DNA of 64,000 bases from NCBI GenBank assembly GCA_043812795.1, contig JBDRLU010000042.1:26110-90109 (forward strand), written 5' to 3'. Both the position numbers and the translations under genes were made by a program. Shown in pieces: positions 1 through 9,200 of this stretch; the first letter of the stretch is position 1; the number at the start of each line of letters is the position of its first letter. The notes beneath the pieces are model-generated. The model was not told the DNA's origin. It saw only the letters and a program-made list of their open reading frames with translations, and made no database searches. Source of the stretch: JBDRLU01 sp043812795 (lineage in GTDB: Bacteria > Chloroflexota > Dehalococcoidia > Dehalococcoidales > UBA2162).

Positions 1-21
1 AAAGGGAGGGCTCAACGAGAG

Positions 22-2229
22 ATGTCTAAAATCATAGCTTCAGCCGTAATCAGAGGAGCTCACAAGATTGTTGACCGGGCTGAAAAAACATGGCAGCAGG
101 CCATGGAAAAGCACGGGGCCAACGAAGCCGTCGGTTTTCCGAACACAGCTTATTACCTGCCTATCATCTACGGCATCCTGGGCGCCAAAGTCGAAAAACT
201 GGGTGATATGGAACCGGTCCTGAAGAAATGCCGGTCGCTGTTGCCACCGCCGGTGAAGGAGTTACACCCGCTACCCTATCTGGCCCCCGCCCTCGATGCC
301 GGCATGGCCACGCTGTGGGCCGAGGAAATAATCGAGGCTATCCGGTACCTGGAACAGCCGGACTTCTACGTCAGAGGTGAAGACGTCACCGAAGACAATA
401 TCTGGCTCGGGGCTGCCGATGATATCATCCTCCGTAAGAGGGGCATCGAATTCGTCGATGGCACCGCTCCGGGCTTTGCCGCTGTCCTCGGCGCCGCTCC
501 GACCAAAGAGATTGCCGCCCAAATCGCTCAGGAACTTCAGCAGAAAAACCTGTATGTTTTTATGGGTGCCGAATATAACGGCAAGAGGTTCGCCGAACAA
601 CTGGTGGAGGCCGGCGTGCAAATTGGCTGGCCGACTCGCCTCGTTTCCTTTGGCCCCGATGTCAGCGCTGTGGTTTTCGCCATGGGTTTCGCCACGCGGG
701 CAGCTATGTCCTTCGGCGGTATCGAACCCGGCGATTTCCGTAAAATCCTGATCTATAATAAAGACCGCGTTTTTGCTTTCGCTTTACCACTCGGCTTTGT
801 CAGCGATGAATGGTACGCTAATGCCGCCGGGGCTATCAACTGGGGCTTCCCGGTTATTGCCGATACTCCGATTCCCGAGGTCTTACCCAGCGGCATCTGC
901 ACCTACGAACATGTTGTCTCCAATATCCCGCACGACAGCATTGTCGCCAAGGCCGTTGAGGTACGCGGTCTGAAAGTCTCTGTATCCGAGATACCCATTC
1001 CTGTCGCTTATGGTGCCGCTTTCGAAGGTGAAAGAGTCAGAGGTGAAGATATTTTCCTCGAGTGCGGCGGTGGCCGGACTGCCATGGTGGAATGGGTCAC
1101 CAGCAAGCGGATGGATGAAGTTGAAGACGGTAAAGTGGAAGTCATCGGGCCGGAGGTAACTGACGTTAAAGCCGGCTCCAGACTACCGTTCGCTATCACG
1201 GTGGAAGTGGCCGGGCGCCAGATGCAGGAAGACTACGAGCCTATTCTGGAACGGCAGATTCACCACCTCATCAACTACGCCCAGGGCGTCATGCACATCG
1301 GCCAGAGAGATATCGCCTGGATACGTGTCGGCAAGCAGGCCGTCGAAAAAGGCTTCAAACTGGAGCACATCGGTGTCATCCTGCATGCCAAGCTGCACCA
1401 GGACTTCGGCCGAATCTTCGATAAAATGCAGGTCAAACTTTATACCAAAGAAGAAGACGTCGCCAAGATTGTCGAACAAGCGAGACAAGTTTACCAGACG
1501 AGGGACGCCCGTATCGAAGGGATGACCGACGAGAGCGTCGAGACCTATTACTCCTGCACGTTGTGCCAGTCTTTCGCTCCAACCCACGTTTGCAGCATCA
1601 GTCCGGAGCGGACGGGGCTTTGCGGTTCCTACAACTGGATGGACTGCAAAGCTTCCTACGAGATTAACCCCACCGGGCCCAACCAACCGATAGAAAAAGG
1701 CGAGGTCCTCGACCCCAAACTCGGACGGTGGAAGGGAACCGACGAATTTGTCTTCAAGGCCTCGCGCGGCAAAATCGACCATTACTACTTCTACAGCATT
1801 GTTAATGACCCGATGACCACCTGCGGCTGCTGCGAGTGTATTGCCGCCGTCCTGCCGACGTGCAACGGCGTCATGACGGTCAACCGGGAATACACCGGTG
1901 AGACCCCCTGCGGCATGAAATTCACCACTCTCGCCGGGACTATCGGCGGTGGTCTGAGCACCCCCGGTTTTGTCGGTCACGGCAAATACAATCTCACCCA
2001 GAGGAAGTGGATTCTGGGTGATGGCGGTCTGTTACGGCTGGTCTGGATGCCCAAGATGCTCAAGGAAGAACTCCGTGAGCGACTTCTGGCCAGGGGTAAA
2101 GAACTGGGCGTGCCTGACCTTATCGATAAAATCGCCGATGAAACCGTCGGTACTACCGAGGAAGCGATTCTCCCCTTCCTGACCGAAAAAGGACATCCCG
2201 CCCTCGGTATGGACCCAATTCTAGGCTAA
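22..2229 (+). CDS. acsB: Acetyl-CoA synthase (CODH/ACS beta subunit)
   Basis: This 735-residue protein assembles acetyl-CoA from a corrinoid-bound methyl group, CO and CoA in the Wood-Ljungdahl pathway. It has the full bacterial length, including the N-terminal region missing from archaeal CdhC. The A-cluster ligands are visible: Cys512, Cys515, Cys524 and Cys534, then a Cys601-Gly-Cys603 triplet. Their spacing equals that of Moorella AcsB (506/509/518/528/595/597, from memory) shifted by six. A purine-rich ribosome site (aaagggaggg) sits at positions 1-10, a little far from the ATG. It is followed after 15 bases by acsC. No CO dehydrogenase gene (acsA) is in the window; it may lie upstream or be absent, so whether CO2 reduction is complete cannot be judged. 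Confidence 0.97.
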   Translation: MSKIIASAVIRGAHKIVDRAEKTWQQAMEKHGANEAVGFPNTAYYLPIIYGILGAKVEKLGDMEPVLKKCRSLLPPPVKELHPLPYLAPALDAGMATLWAEEIIEAIRYLEQPDFYVRGEDVTEDNIWLGAADDIILRKRGIEFVDGTAPGFAAVLGAAPTKEIAAQIAQELQQKNLYVFMGAEYNGKRFAEQLVEAGVQIGWPTRLVSFGPDVSAVVFAMGFATRAAMSFGGIEPGDFRKILIYNKDRVFAFALPLGFVSDEWYANAAGAINWGFPVIADTPIPEVLPSGICTYEHVVSNIPHDSIVAKAVEVRGLKVSVSEIPIPVAYGAAFEGERVRGEDIFLECGGGRTAMVEWVTSKRMDEVEDGKVEVIGPEVTDVKAGSRLPFAITVEVAGRQMQEDYEPILERQIHHLINYAQGVMHIGQRDIAWIRVGKQAVEKGFKLEHIGVILHAKLHQDFGRIFDKMQVKLYTKEEDVAKIVEQARQVYQTRDARIEGMTDESVETYYSCTLCQSFAPTHVCSISPERTGLCGSYNWMDCKASYEINPTGPNQPIEKGEVLDPKLGRWKGTDEFVFKASRGKIDHYYFYSIVNDPMTTCGCCECIAAVLPTCNGVMTVNREYTGETPCGMKFTTLAGTIGGGLSTPGFVGHGKYNLTQRKWILGDGGLLRLVWMPKMLKEELRERLLARGKELGVPDLIDKIADETVGTTEEAILPFLTEKGHPALGMDPILG

Positions 2230-2244
2230 AGAAGGAGTAACGAA

Positions 2245-3591
2245 ATGCCACTTACGGGAATACAGATTTTTAAGTTACTACCCAAGACCAACTGCGGTCA
2301 GTGCGGCGTACCGACCTGCCTCGCTTTCGCCATGAACCTGGCCGCAGGGAAAGCGGAACTGACCGCCTGCCCCCATGTCTCCGAGGAAGCCAAAGCCCAG
2401 TTACAGGAAGCTTCCGCCCCACCCATCCGGCCGATAACCATCGGCGCCAATGGCCGGACAGCAAAAGTAGGCGGCGAGACCGTCATGTTCCGTCACGAAA
2501 AAAGGTTCGAGAACCCGACCGGGATTGCCATGCTGATTAAGGACACGATGGATGCCGCTGAAGTGGACGCCCGCCTGGAAAAGTGTAAAACGCTCCAGTA
2601 CGAACGGGTAGGCCTCACCCTGCGTCCGGAATTGGTAGCTGTCAAAGACGAAGCGGGGGATGCCAGCAAATTTGCCGCTTTGGTCGATAAGGTCAAACAA
2701 AATAGTGACTGCGGCATCATTCTGATGAGTAGTAATCCCGATATCCTGGCAGCAGGCGTGAAAGCCTGCGCCGACCGCAAACCACTGATATATGCCGCAA
2801 CCAAGGATAATCTGGACAAAGTGGCGGCGCTGGGCAAAGAGAGCAACTGTCCGGTAGCGGTCAAAGCCGCCAGCGTGGCCGAAGCCGCCGAGCTAACCGG
2901 CAAATTGGAGCAGGCCGGGGTCAAAGATATTGTCATTGATTCCGGGGCCAGAACGCTCCGCCAGGCTTTCGAAGACCAGGTTGTTATCCGGTCCTCGGCT
3001 TTAAACAAGAAGTTCCGCCCGCTCGGCTTTCCTACCATCGTTCTCCCCTGTGAGATGACCGATAACCCGTTGAAAGAAGCGGTAATGGCGGCGGCATTCG
3101 TAGCTAAATATGCCGGCATCCTCGTGCTCTCTGATTTTCAGGGCGAGAGTCTGTTCCCGCTGCTGGTGGAAAGGCTGAATATCTTCACTGACCCGCAGCG
3201 GCCGCTGGCTACCACCGCCGGGGTCTATCCCATCGGTACTCCCAACGAGAACTCACCGGTACTCCTGACCAGCAACTTCTCGCTGACCTACTTCCTGGTT
3301 TCAGGCTATATCGAGACCAGTAAAGTCTCTACCTACCTTCTCGTTATGGACACCGAGGGGCTTTCCGTCATGACCGCCTGGGCGGCGGGAAAGTTTGTTG
3401 CTGACGCTATCGCCCCCTTTGTTAAAAAATCTGAGGTTTGGGAAAAGGTCAAGCACAAGAAACTGGTCATTCCGGGATACGCCGCGGCCGAAAGCGGTGG
3501 CCTGGAAGAAGAGCTTGCCGGCTGGGAGATTTTGATTGGTCCCCGGGACGGCGCTCATATTCCGGCTTATCTCAAAACATGGAAAGCATAG
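2245..3591 (+). CDS. acsC: Corrinoid iron-sulfur protein large subunit
   Basis: The 448-residue protein is the large (gamma, CdhE-type) subunit of the corrinoid iron-sulfur protein, which carries the methyl group from methyl-tetrahydrofolate to acetyl-CoA synthase. The N-terminal 4Fe-4S module is clear: Cys17, Cys20, Cys25 and Cys42 in a 'TNCGQCGVPTC' context. The rest fits the TIM-barrel and C-terminal cobamide-binding domains by length and composition. It starts at an ATG behind 'aaggagtaacgaa' and sits between acsB and acsE. The small subunit gene (acsD) does not follow here, although it is often adjacent in acetogens, and must lie elsewhere. Confidence 0.96.
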   Translation: MPLTGIQIFKLLPKTNCGQCGVPTCLAFAMNLAAGKAELTACPHVSEEAKAQLQEASAPPIRPITIGANGRTAKVGGETVMFRHEKRFENPTGIAMLIKDTMDAAEVDARLEKCKTLQYERVGLTLRPELVAVKDEAGDASKFAALVDKVKQNSDCGIILMSSNPDILAAGVKACADRKPLIYAATKDNLDKVAALGKESNCPVAVKAASVAEAAELTGKLEQAGVKDIVIDSGARTLRQAFEDQVVIRSSALNKKFRPLGFPTIVLPCEMTDNPLKEAVMAAAFVAKYAGILVLSDFQGESLFPLLVERLNIFTDPQRPLATTAGVYPIGTPNENSPVLLTSNFSLTYFLVSGYIETSKVSTYLLVMDTEGLSVMTAWAAGKFVADAIAPFVKKSEVWEKVKHKKLVIPGYAAAESGGLEEELAGWEILIGPRDGAHIPAYLKTWKA

Positions 3592-3601
3592 GGAGGAAAA
3601 G

Positions 3602-4480
3602 ATGATCCTTATCGGAGAAAGCATCAACATAATGTCCAAGACCATCGGCCCGGCAATGCGCGAGAGAAACGCCCAGCCGATTCAGGATATGGCTAAAGCC
3701 GAGACTGATGCCGGGATGGACTACCTCGATATCAATATCGGCCCGGCCCGGAAGGCCGGTGATGAATTGATGAAATGGATGGTCGAGACCGTGCAGCAGG
3801 TGACCAACTTGCCTTTGTCCCTCGATACCACCAATCCGGTCGCTATGGAAGCTGGTCTGCAGGTTCATAAGGGCAAAGCCCTCATGAACTCGATTTCTTT
3901 ACAGCCGGCCCGGATTGAAGCAGAATTGCCCATGGCCAAGAAATACAACGCCAACATGATTGGTCTGCTATGGGGCGTCGAAGGAATGCCGCGTGATGCC
4001 AACGAGCGGGCGGCCCTAGCCGTTGACCTCATTTACAAAGCGTCTGAAACAACTATCCCTAATGAAGATATCTGGATTGACCCCATCGCCAGCCCGATAT
4101 CGGTCGAAATCAACCAGGTGAAATCATGCGTCGAGTTTATGAGTATGCTGGGTGAAATTGCTCCCGGCTGCAAATCGACCGTCGGTCTGTCCAATATCTC
4201 CAACGGCACACCCGCTGAACTACGGCCCATCCTTAATCGGACTTACCTGATAATGCTGATGAAGTACGGCCTTTATTCCGCCATTGTTGACCCGCTGGAC
4301 ACCGAACTGGCGAAAATAGCCAAAGGGCAAATGCCCGAAATCGTTGACCTGGTATACCGCATGATGGATGGCGACAAACCCAACATTGCTACGCTCAGCA
4401 AAAAGGAAGCGGAATATGCGAAAACAGTCCGTGTCCTTACCGGAGAGACGCTCTATTCCCATTCCTGGCTTGAGATATAG
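3602..4480 (+). CDS. acsE: Methyltetrahydrofolate:corrinoid iron-sulfur protein methyltransferase
   Basis: This 292-residue protein is a pterin-binding TIM barrel of the AcsE type. It transfers the methyl group of methyl-tetrahydrofolate to the cobalt of the corrinoid protein. Family hallmarks are 'GESIN' at the start, 'DINIGPA' near residue 40, a 'LDTTNPVAMEAGL' segment, 'NSIS' and 'GLSNIS'. A longer reading frame opens upstream, but the ATG at 3602 with 'gggaggaaaag' in front of it is the natural start and gives the usual length. It is 11 bases downstream of acsC. AcsD is also a TIM barrel, but the pterin motifs and length favour AcsE. Confidence 0.92.
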   Translation: MILIGESINIMSKTIGPAMRERNAQPIQDMAKAETDAGMDYLDINIGPARKAGDELMKWMVETVQQVTNLPLSLDTTNPVAMEAGLQVHKGKALMNSISLQPARIEAELPMAKKYNANMIGLLWGVEGMPRDANERAALAVDLIYKASETTIPNEDIWIDPIASPISVEINQVKSCVEFMSMLGEIAPGCKSTVGLSNISNGTPAELRPILNRTYLIMLMKYGLYSAIVDPLDTELAKIAKGQMPEIVDLVYRMMDGDKPNIATLSKKEAEYAKTVRVLTGETLYSHSWLEI

Positions 4481-4505
4481 AAGTTTTTGATAAAGGAGAG
4501 ATGAG

Positions 4506-5402
4506 TTGACAGTTAAAGAGCTCCCTGTTGTCTGGTTGCAGACAGCCTGCTGTACCGGTTGCTCCGTTTCCCTCCTCAATTCAGCCAGCCCGACCATTAA
4601 GAACATCCTTATTGACCAGATAATTCCCGGCGTCCACATCAATCTGCGTTTCCATGCCACGATAATGGCTGGCTCCGGCGAACCGGTGCTCCAGGTTCTT
4701 GAAGACACCGCCAAGAACAAGAGTGGGGAATACGTCCTTTGTGTTGAAGGCGCTATTCCGACCGCCACTGATGCCAGTTACGGAGTCCTGGGTGAGCGGG
4801 GTGGCAAGCCCGTGGGGATGCGGGAGAGGGTAGAGGAGCTTGCCCGGCAGGCGCTGGCCGTACTGGCCGTCGGCACTTGCGCTTCTTTCGGTGGTATCCC
4901 GGCCGCCGCCCCCAATCCCACCGGCTGCAAACCGGTACGCCAGATACTTGCTGAGAAAGGTATCAACAAACCCTTAATCAATCTTCCCGGCTGCCCACCC
5001 CATCCCGATTGGTTCGTGGGAACGGTGGCCAGTATCTTACTCAAAGGATTACCTCAAGCTTCCAAATTAGATGACAATTTGAGGCCCCTTGCCTTCTATG
5101 GAAAACTGATTCATGAGAACTGTCCCCGCCGCGCCTATTTCGATGAAGGTAAATTCGCCAAAAAGCCGGGCGAAGAAGGGTGCCTTTACGAACTGGGCTG
5201 CAAAGGGCCGATTACTTACGCCGACTGCCCGCTGCGACGGTGGAACGGCGGGACGAACTGGGTTATCGGTGCCGGTGCACCCTGTAACGGTTGCACTCAG
5301 CCTGAATTCCCCGATGGGACGTCCCCCTTCTATCAGAAACTGGCCGAAATCACCGCACCCACTGTCGGCGCCTACTGGCAGGCGAGTAAGGAGACGAAGT
5401 AG
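4506..5402 (+). CDS. NiFe hydrogenase small subunit, no Tat signal
   Basis: This 298-residue electron-transfer subunit belongs to group 1/2-type NiFe hydrogenases. It carries both the N-terminal and the C-terminal small-subunit domains, with ligands for three iron-sulfur clusters: proximal Cys16, Cys19, Cys125, Cys163; distal His203, Cys206, Cys226, Cys232; medial Cys241, Cys260, Cys263. There is no twin-arginine signal peptide, so the enzyme should be cytosolic, unlike classical periplasmic group 1 enzymes. The start is TTG at 4506, with 'aaaggagag' just upstream; the ATG at 4501 reads straight into a stop. The gene overlaps the large-subunit gene by one base, so the two are probably translationally coupled. 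Confidence 0.93.
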   Translation: MTVKELPVVWLQTACCTGCSVSLLNSASPTIKNILIDQIIPGVHINLRFHATIMAGSGEPVLQVLEDTAKNKSGEYVLCVEGAIPTATDASYGVLGERGGKPVGMRERVEELARQALAVLAVGTCASFGGIPAAAPNPTGCKPVRQILAEKGINKPLINLPGCPPHPDWFVGTVASILLKGLPQASKLDDNLRPLAFYGKLIHENCPRRAYFDEGKFAKKPGEEGCLYELGCKGPITYADCPLRRWNGGTNWVIGAGAPCNGCTQPEFPDGTSPFYQKLAEITAPTVGAYWQASKETK

Positions 5403-6916
5403 TGAGCAAAATAATTGTTGACCCGGTAACGAGAATTGAAGGTCATCTCAAAATCGAGACGGTCGTGGAAGGCGGGGAAGTTAAGGACGCGCAGAGCACG
5501 GGCAATCTTTTCCGTGGGCTGGAACTTATCCTCAGAGGTCGAGACCCGCGGGACGCCCAGATAATAACCCAGCGCATTTGCGGCGTTTGTCCCCAATCTC
5601 ACGGCATCGCTGCCTCGCTTAACCTCGATAGTGCTTTCGGTATCAGCGATAAGATACCGGACAACGCTCGCATCATACGTAACCTCATCCAGGGGTCCCA
5701 CGTGGCCCAGGACCACGTCCTCCATTTCTACCACCTGGCCGCTCTCGATTACGTTGATGTTACCGATGTGGCCAAATATGAGGGCAATAGTTCCGATTTG
5801 AATTCGGTCAAAGATTTTATTATGCGCGGCGAACTGGGACCGTTCGTACCACGTTACGAAGGTGACTACCGCCTGCCACCCAAGGTCAATCAGGAAGCGA
5901 GCGCTCATTATTTACAGGCCCTCGAAATTAGGCGCATGGGGCACGAAATGGTCAGTATTTTCAGCGGCAAAATTCCCCACAGCGTGGGCGTGATACCCGG
6001 TGGCGTCACCACCGATATTACGGTTGATAAGATAGCCGCCTTCTTATGGAAACTCAGAAAATTGCAGGACTTCATCAATAATGTCTATATTCCCGATGTC
6101 TTAGCCGTAGCCGGTGCTTACCCCGATTATTGCGAAATCGGTGCCGGTTGTAAGAATTACCTCTCTTACGGTGCTTATGACTTGAACGGTACCGACCCGG
6201 ACTATACCAAACGCAAACGGCTTTTTAGCCAGGGTGTTGTCTCCGCCGACCTGAAAGCTCAGCCGCTGGACATCAACAAGATAAACGAGCATGTTAAGCA
6301 TTCCTGGTACGAGGACTCTTCCTCGGGTCGTCATCCTTCGCATGGTGACACCAGGCCTGAATATGGTAAAGCCGGTGCTTATTCGTGGGTCAAGGCGCCG
6401 CGCTACGATGGCAAGGTCTGTGAAGTCGGCCCGCTGTCCAGAGTGCTGGCGACCTATGCCAGCGGTGACCCTGAAATGAAAAAAATGGTCGATTCGTCCC
6501 TCGCTCAGCTCAAGGCACCGCCTTCGGCGCTCTTTTCCGTAATGGGCCGCCACCTGGCGCGCGCCCTGTCCGCCAAATTTATCGCCGATAACCTGGATAA
6601 ATGGCTGCTGGAGTTGAAGCCGGGAGAACCTACCTTTGTTGACTATACCATCCCGGAAGAGGCAACGGGCTTTGGCCTGACCGATGCTGCCCGCGGCGCT
6701 CTCGGCCACTGGATTGAGATAAAAGATAAGAAGATTGCCAACTACCAGTGCGTGGTCCCGACCACCTGGAATGCTTCGCCCCGGGACGATAACGGCAACC
6801 CCGGCCCGATAGAACAGGCCATCATCGGCACCAAAATAAAGGACAAGGATAACCCGTTTGAAATTGTACGCATCGTCCGTTCTTTTGACCCCTGTCTCGC
6901 CTGCGCAATCCATTAG
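5402..6916 (+). CDS. NiFe hydrogenase large subunit lacking a cleavable C-terminal tail
   Basis: The 504-residue catalytic subunit binds the NiFe(CN)2CO centre. The L1 motif 'RICGVC' supplies Cys60 and Cys63 and the L2 motif 'DPCLACAIH' supplies Cys498 and Cys501. The stop codon follows directly after the L2 histidine (His504), so there is no C-terminal extension of the kind normally removed by a maturation endopeptidase. The 'VVPTTWNASPRD' and 'GPIEQA' segments are group 1-like. It starts with GTG, overlapping the small-subunit stop by one base. The position between acsE and metV points to a role in the Wood-Ljungdahl pathway, which is inference. No hyp maturation genes are in the window. 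Confidence 0.95.
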   Translation: MSKIIVDPVTRIEGHLKIETVVEGGEVKDAQSTGNLFRGLELILRGRDPRDAQIITQRICGVCPQSHGIAASLNLDSAFGISDKIPDNARIIRNLIQGSHVAQDHVLHFYHLAALDYVDVTDVAKYEGNSSDLNSVKDFIMRGELGPFVPRYEGDYRLPPKVNQEASAHYLQALEIRRMGHEMVSIFSGKIPHSVGVIPGGVTTDITVDKIAAFLWKLRKLQDFINNVYIPDVLAVAGAYPDYCEIGAGCKNYLSYGAYDLNGTDPDYTKRKRLFSQGVVSADLKAQPLDINKINEHVKHSWYEDSSSGRHPSHGDTRPEYGKAGAYSWVKAPRYDGKVCEVGPLSRVLATYASGDPEMKKMVDSSLAQLKAPPSALFSVMGRHLARALSAKFIADNLDKWLLELKPGEPTFVDYTIPEEATGFGLTDAARGALGHWIEIKDKKIANYQCVVPTTWNASPRDDNGNPGPIEQAIIGTKIKDKDNPFEIVRIVRSFDPCLACAIH

Positions 6917-6944
6917 TTTCCGGGATAAGAGTTAAGGAGGGAAA

Positions 6945-7610
6945 ATGATACTTTCAAGACAGAAACCCTGGGAGGAAATTCTGGGCTATTTAGACGGTCA
7001 GAATAACATCTTCATCGTCGGCTGCAATGGCTGTGCTCAGGCTTCGGGCACGGGCGGACCGGTACAGGTCGCCGAAATGAAAACCAAACTGGAAGAAGCT
7101 GGCAAAAAAGTCACCGGCAGTACGGTAGTCGATTTCCTCTGCCAGAAAGCACTGGTAGCGTCAAAATTAAGCCCCAGAAGCGAACAAATCGGGGCCGCCG
7201 ATTCGCTACTGGTAATGACCTGCGGTATTGGCGTGCAGGCTACCGCAGCTGTTGTCACTAAAGTCTGCCATCCCGCTTGCGATACATTAAGCCTGGGCGG
7301 CAGCCGGGGCGAATGGCAGGGCAGCGAAAGATGCTTGGAATGCGGCGAATGCTTGCTGGAATATACCGGAGGAATATGCCCGCTGACCGCCTGCACCAAA
7401 AGCCTGATTAACGGCCAGTGCGGCGGGGCCAAGGACGGGAAATGTGAACTTGACCCCGGTAAAGATTGCGGCTGGGAACTGATTTATAACCGGCTCAAAA
7501 GATTAAACCAGCTCGACAAGCTAAGCCAACTGGTCACACCCAAGAACTACGCCAAGATGATGCCCGAGGTCAAGACGATGGCTACCTCGATGTGGGCACT
7601 GGAAAGATAA
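6945..7610 (+). CDS. metV: MetV-type zinc/FeS partner of methylenetetrahydrofolate reductase
   Basis: The 221-residue protein matches the methylene-THF reductase C-terminal (MetV) family. It is rich in cysteine, with an early 'VGCNGCAQASGTGG' segment and a later cluster 'CLECGECLLEYTGG' followed by further cysteines up to a 'GKDCGWELIYNRL' tail. In acetogens MetV binds iron-sulfur clusters and forms a complex with MetF, passing electrons to its flavin. It starts at ATG 6945 behind 'aaggaggga' and is immediately followed by metF. Here the gene before it encodes a hydrogenase rather than an HdrABC or RnfC2 partner. Confidence 0.88.
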   Translation: MILSRQKPWEEILGYLDGQNNIFIVGCNGCAQASGTGGPVQVAEMKTKLEEAGKKVTGSTVVDFLCQKALVASKLSPRSEQIGAADSLLVMTCGIGVQATAAVVTKVCHPACDTLSLGGSRGEWQGSERCLECGECLLEYTGGICPLTACTKSLINGQCGGAKDGKCELDPGKDCGWELIYNRLKRLNQLDKLSQLVTPKNYAKMMPEVKTMATSMWALER

Positions 7611-7625
7611 AAGGAGATAGTGCAA

Positions 7626-8501
7626 ATGAGTTTGAAATCAGCTATTGAAGCCGGAAAATTTGTGGTTACTGCCGAAGTGGGCCCTCTGAAAGGGACTGAC
7701 GTTACCGAACTTAATGAGGTGGGTGAACTGCTCAAGGGACGAGTGGACGCCGCTAACGCCACCGACCAGCAAAGCTCAGTAATGAGGCTGGGTTCTCTGG
7801 TAACCTGCCACCTGCTTAAGCAAAAAGGTCTTGACCCCGTGCTCCAGATGACTTGCCGCGACCGGAACCGCCTCGCCTTACAATCCGATTTGCTCAGTGC
7901 GGCGGTTCTGGGCATCAATAACGTACTGGCACTGACCGGCGATTTGCCGTCGCTGGGCGACCACCCTCAGGCCAAACAAGTCTATGACCTGGATTCGGTT
8001 GGCTTATTGTGGGCCATCGGCCAGCTAAACGAAGGGAAGGATATGGCCGGTAACGCACTCCAGGGAAAGCCAGACTTCTTTCCTGGGGCCGTCGTCAACC
8101 CCGGTATCAATACCGAAGCCGGCTTTGAACTCCAGCTTGCCAAGATGGAAAAGAAAATCAATACCGGCGCCAGATTCTTTCAGACTCAGGCGATTTACGA
8201 GCCAGAGAAATTCGCCAAATTCATGAAAAGGGCCGCCGAGTTTAAAGTGCCTGTCCTGGCTGGCATCATACCCCTCAAATCAGTTGGTATGGCCCGCTTC
8301 ATGAACAAGAACGTGGCTGGTGTCTTTGTTCCCGAGCCGCTAATCCAGCAAATGAGTGCCGCCAAAGACAAGACCCAGACCGGGCTACAGATTGCCGCCG
8401 ACCTGATTAAACAGCTCAAGGACATGTGCCAGGGCGTACATATTATGGCCATCGGCTGGGAAAAGAAAGTACCTCAGATTCTTGACTCAGCCGGGCTTTA
8501 G
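7626..8501 (+). CDS. metF: Methylenetetrahydrofolate reductase
   Basis: This 291-residue TIM-barrel flavoprotein reduces methylene-THF to methyl-THF, feeding AcsE. Recognisable segments are 'VTAEVGPLKGTD' at the N-terminus, 'LQMTCRDRNR', 'LALTGDLPS', 'FFQTQAIYEPE' and 'AGIIPLKS'. A GTG lies six bases upstream, but the ATG at 7626 has better spacing from the 'aaggag' site at 7611. It pairs with metV 15 bases upstream. The gene order acsE, hydrogenase, metV, metF suggests that electrons may come from H2, either directly or through a ferredoxin; nothing in metF itself shows which. Confidence 0.94.
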   Translation: MSLKSAIEAGKFVVTAEVGPLKGTDVTELNEVGELLKGRVDAANATDQQSSVMRLGSLVTCHLLKQKGLDPVLQMTCRDRNRLALQSDLLSAAVLGINNVLALTGDLPSLGDHPQAKQVYDLDSVGLLWAIGQLNEGKDMAGNALQGKPDFFPGAVVNPGINTEAGFELQLAKMEKKINTGARFFQTQAIYEPEKFAKFMKRAAEFKVPVLAGIIPLKSVGMARFMNKNVAGVFVPEPLIQQMSAAKDKTQTGLQIAADLIKQLKDMCQGVHIMAIGWEKKVPQILDSAGL

Positions 8502-8506
8502 CGGAC

Positions 8507-9166
8507 TTGTTTCCGGTGCAAGATAAACATCTGGCTGTACCTGGGTATAAGGACTACGAATATGCTTACGGGCAATCTTATCAGGTGGCCCGCGAGCAGT
8601 TCGCCAGGATTGATATTGAGCAGCAGTGCCGCAATAGCGATGCTCAATATCAATCAGCCGGTACCAAGGAAATCACCATCCGCTATTTAAACCAGGCCTA
8701 TCGCATCACCCTGCCCGATATTGTTGTCTCCTTGGTAAATGGCGCGGCCACTATCCCGATAAGAGATAAACTGCTCATCCTCCACTATTTCATTACCGCC
8801 AAGGGCACCCCCCCGACCAACAAGCTCATTACTTTTAAGGAGTTACCCGAAGGCACCGTCTATTTCCCGACCTTCGCCAAGCGGACGATTAAGCCTCTAC
8901 TGGATAATTTCAGCCAGGAGCCGAGCCAACTGGTATCGGCTGGTGAGAAACTGGGGGGGCATCAGGCCAACTACGGTGATGCTGCTGTTACTTTCACCCC
9001 CTTCAGCCGGGTGCCGATAACGTTCATCTTGTGGCGTGGTGATGACGAATTCGCTCCGCAAGCCAGTGTCGGCTTCGACGCTAATATTCGAGATTACTTA
9101 CCTACCGAGGATATCATTGTCCTCTGTGAGACCATCGTCTGGCGGCTGGTCAGGTCTCTCAAATAA
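8507..9166 (+). CDS. DUF3786-family protein
   Basis: This 219-residue soluble protein resembles the DUF3786 family, whose members occur near corrinoid and Wood-Ljungdahl genes in anaerobes; the biochemical role is not known. Visible family-like pieces are a central 'LLILHYFITAKGTPPTNKLITFKELP' region and a 'GDDEFAP' segment near residue 180. There is no signal peptide or membrane segment. The start is uncertain: TTG 8507 is the longest choice and an in-frame GTG lies at 8516, neither with a strong ribosome site. It begins five bases after metF and is probably the last gene of the operon, since a palindromic repeat follows. Confidence 0.75.
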   Translation: MFPVQDKHLAVPGYKDYEYAYGQSYQVAREQFARIDIEQQCRNSDAQYQSAGTKEITIRYLNQAYRITLPDIVVSLVNGAATIPIRDKLLILHYFITAKGTPPTNKLITFKELPEGTVYFPTFAKRTIKPLLDNFSQEPSQLVSAGEKLGGHQANYGDAAVTFTPFSRVPITFILWRGDDEFAPQASVGFDANIRDYLPTEDIIVLCETIVWRLVRSLK

Positions 9167-9200
9167 TCAGTGAGTTGCTTTTTGGTCAGTGTTCCAAAAT

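Noticed and set aside
1183..1980. Long open frame opposite acsB
   Set aside because: It is the antisense shadow of acsB, has no ribosome site and no recognisable protein sequence.
4548..4570. Oxygen-tolerant hydrogenase signature in the small subunit (extra cysteines near the proximal cluster)
   Set aside because: There is an extra Cys15, but the second supernumerary cysteine of oxygen-tolerant enzymes is Gly here ('CASFGG'), so the pattern is incomplete.
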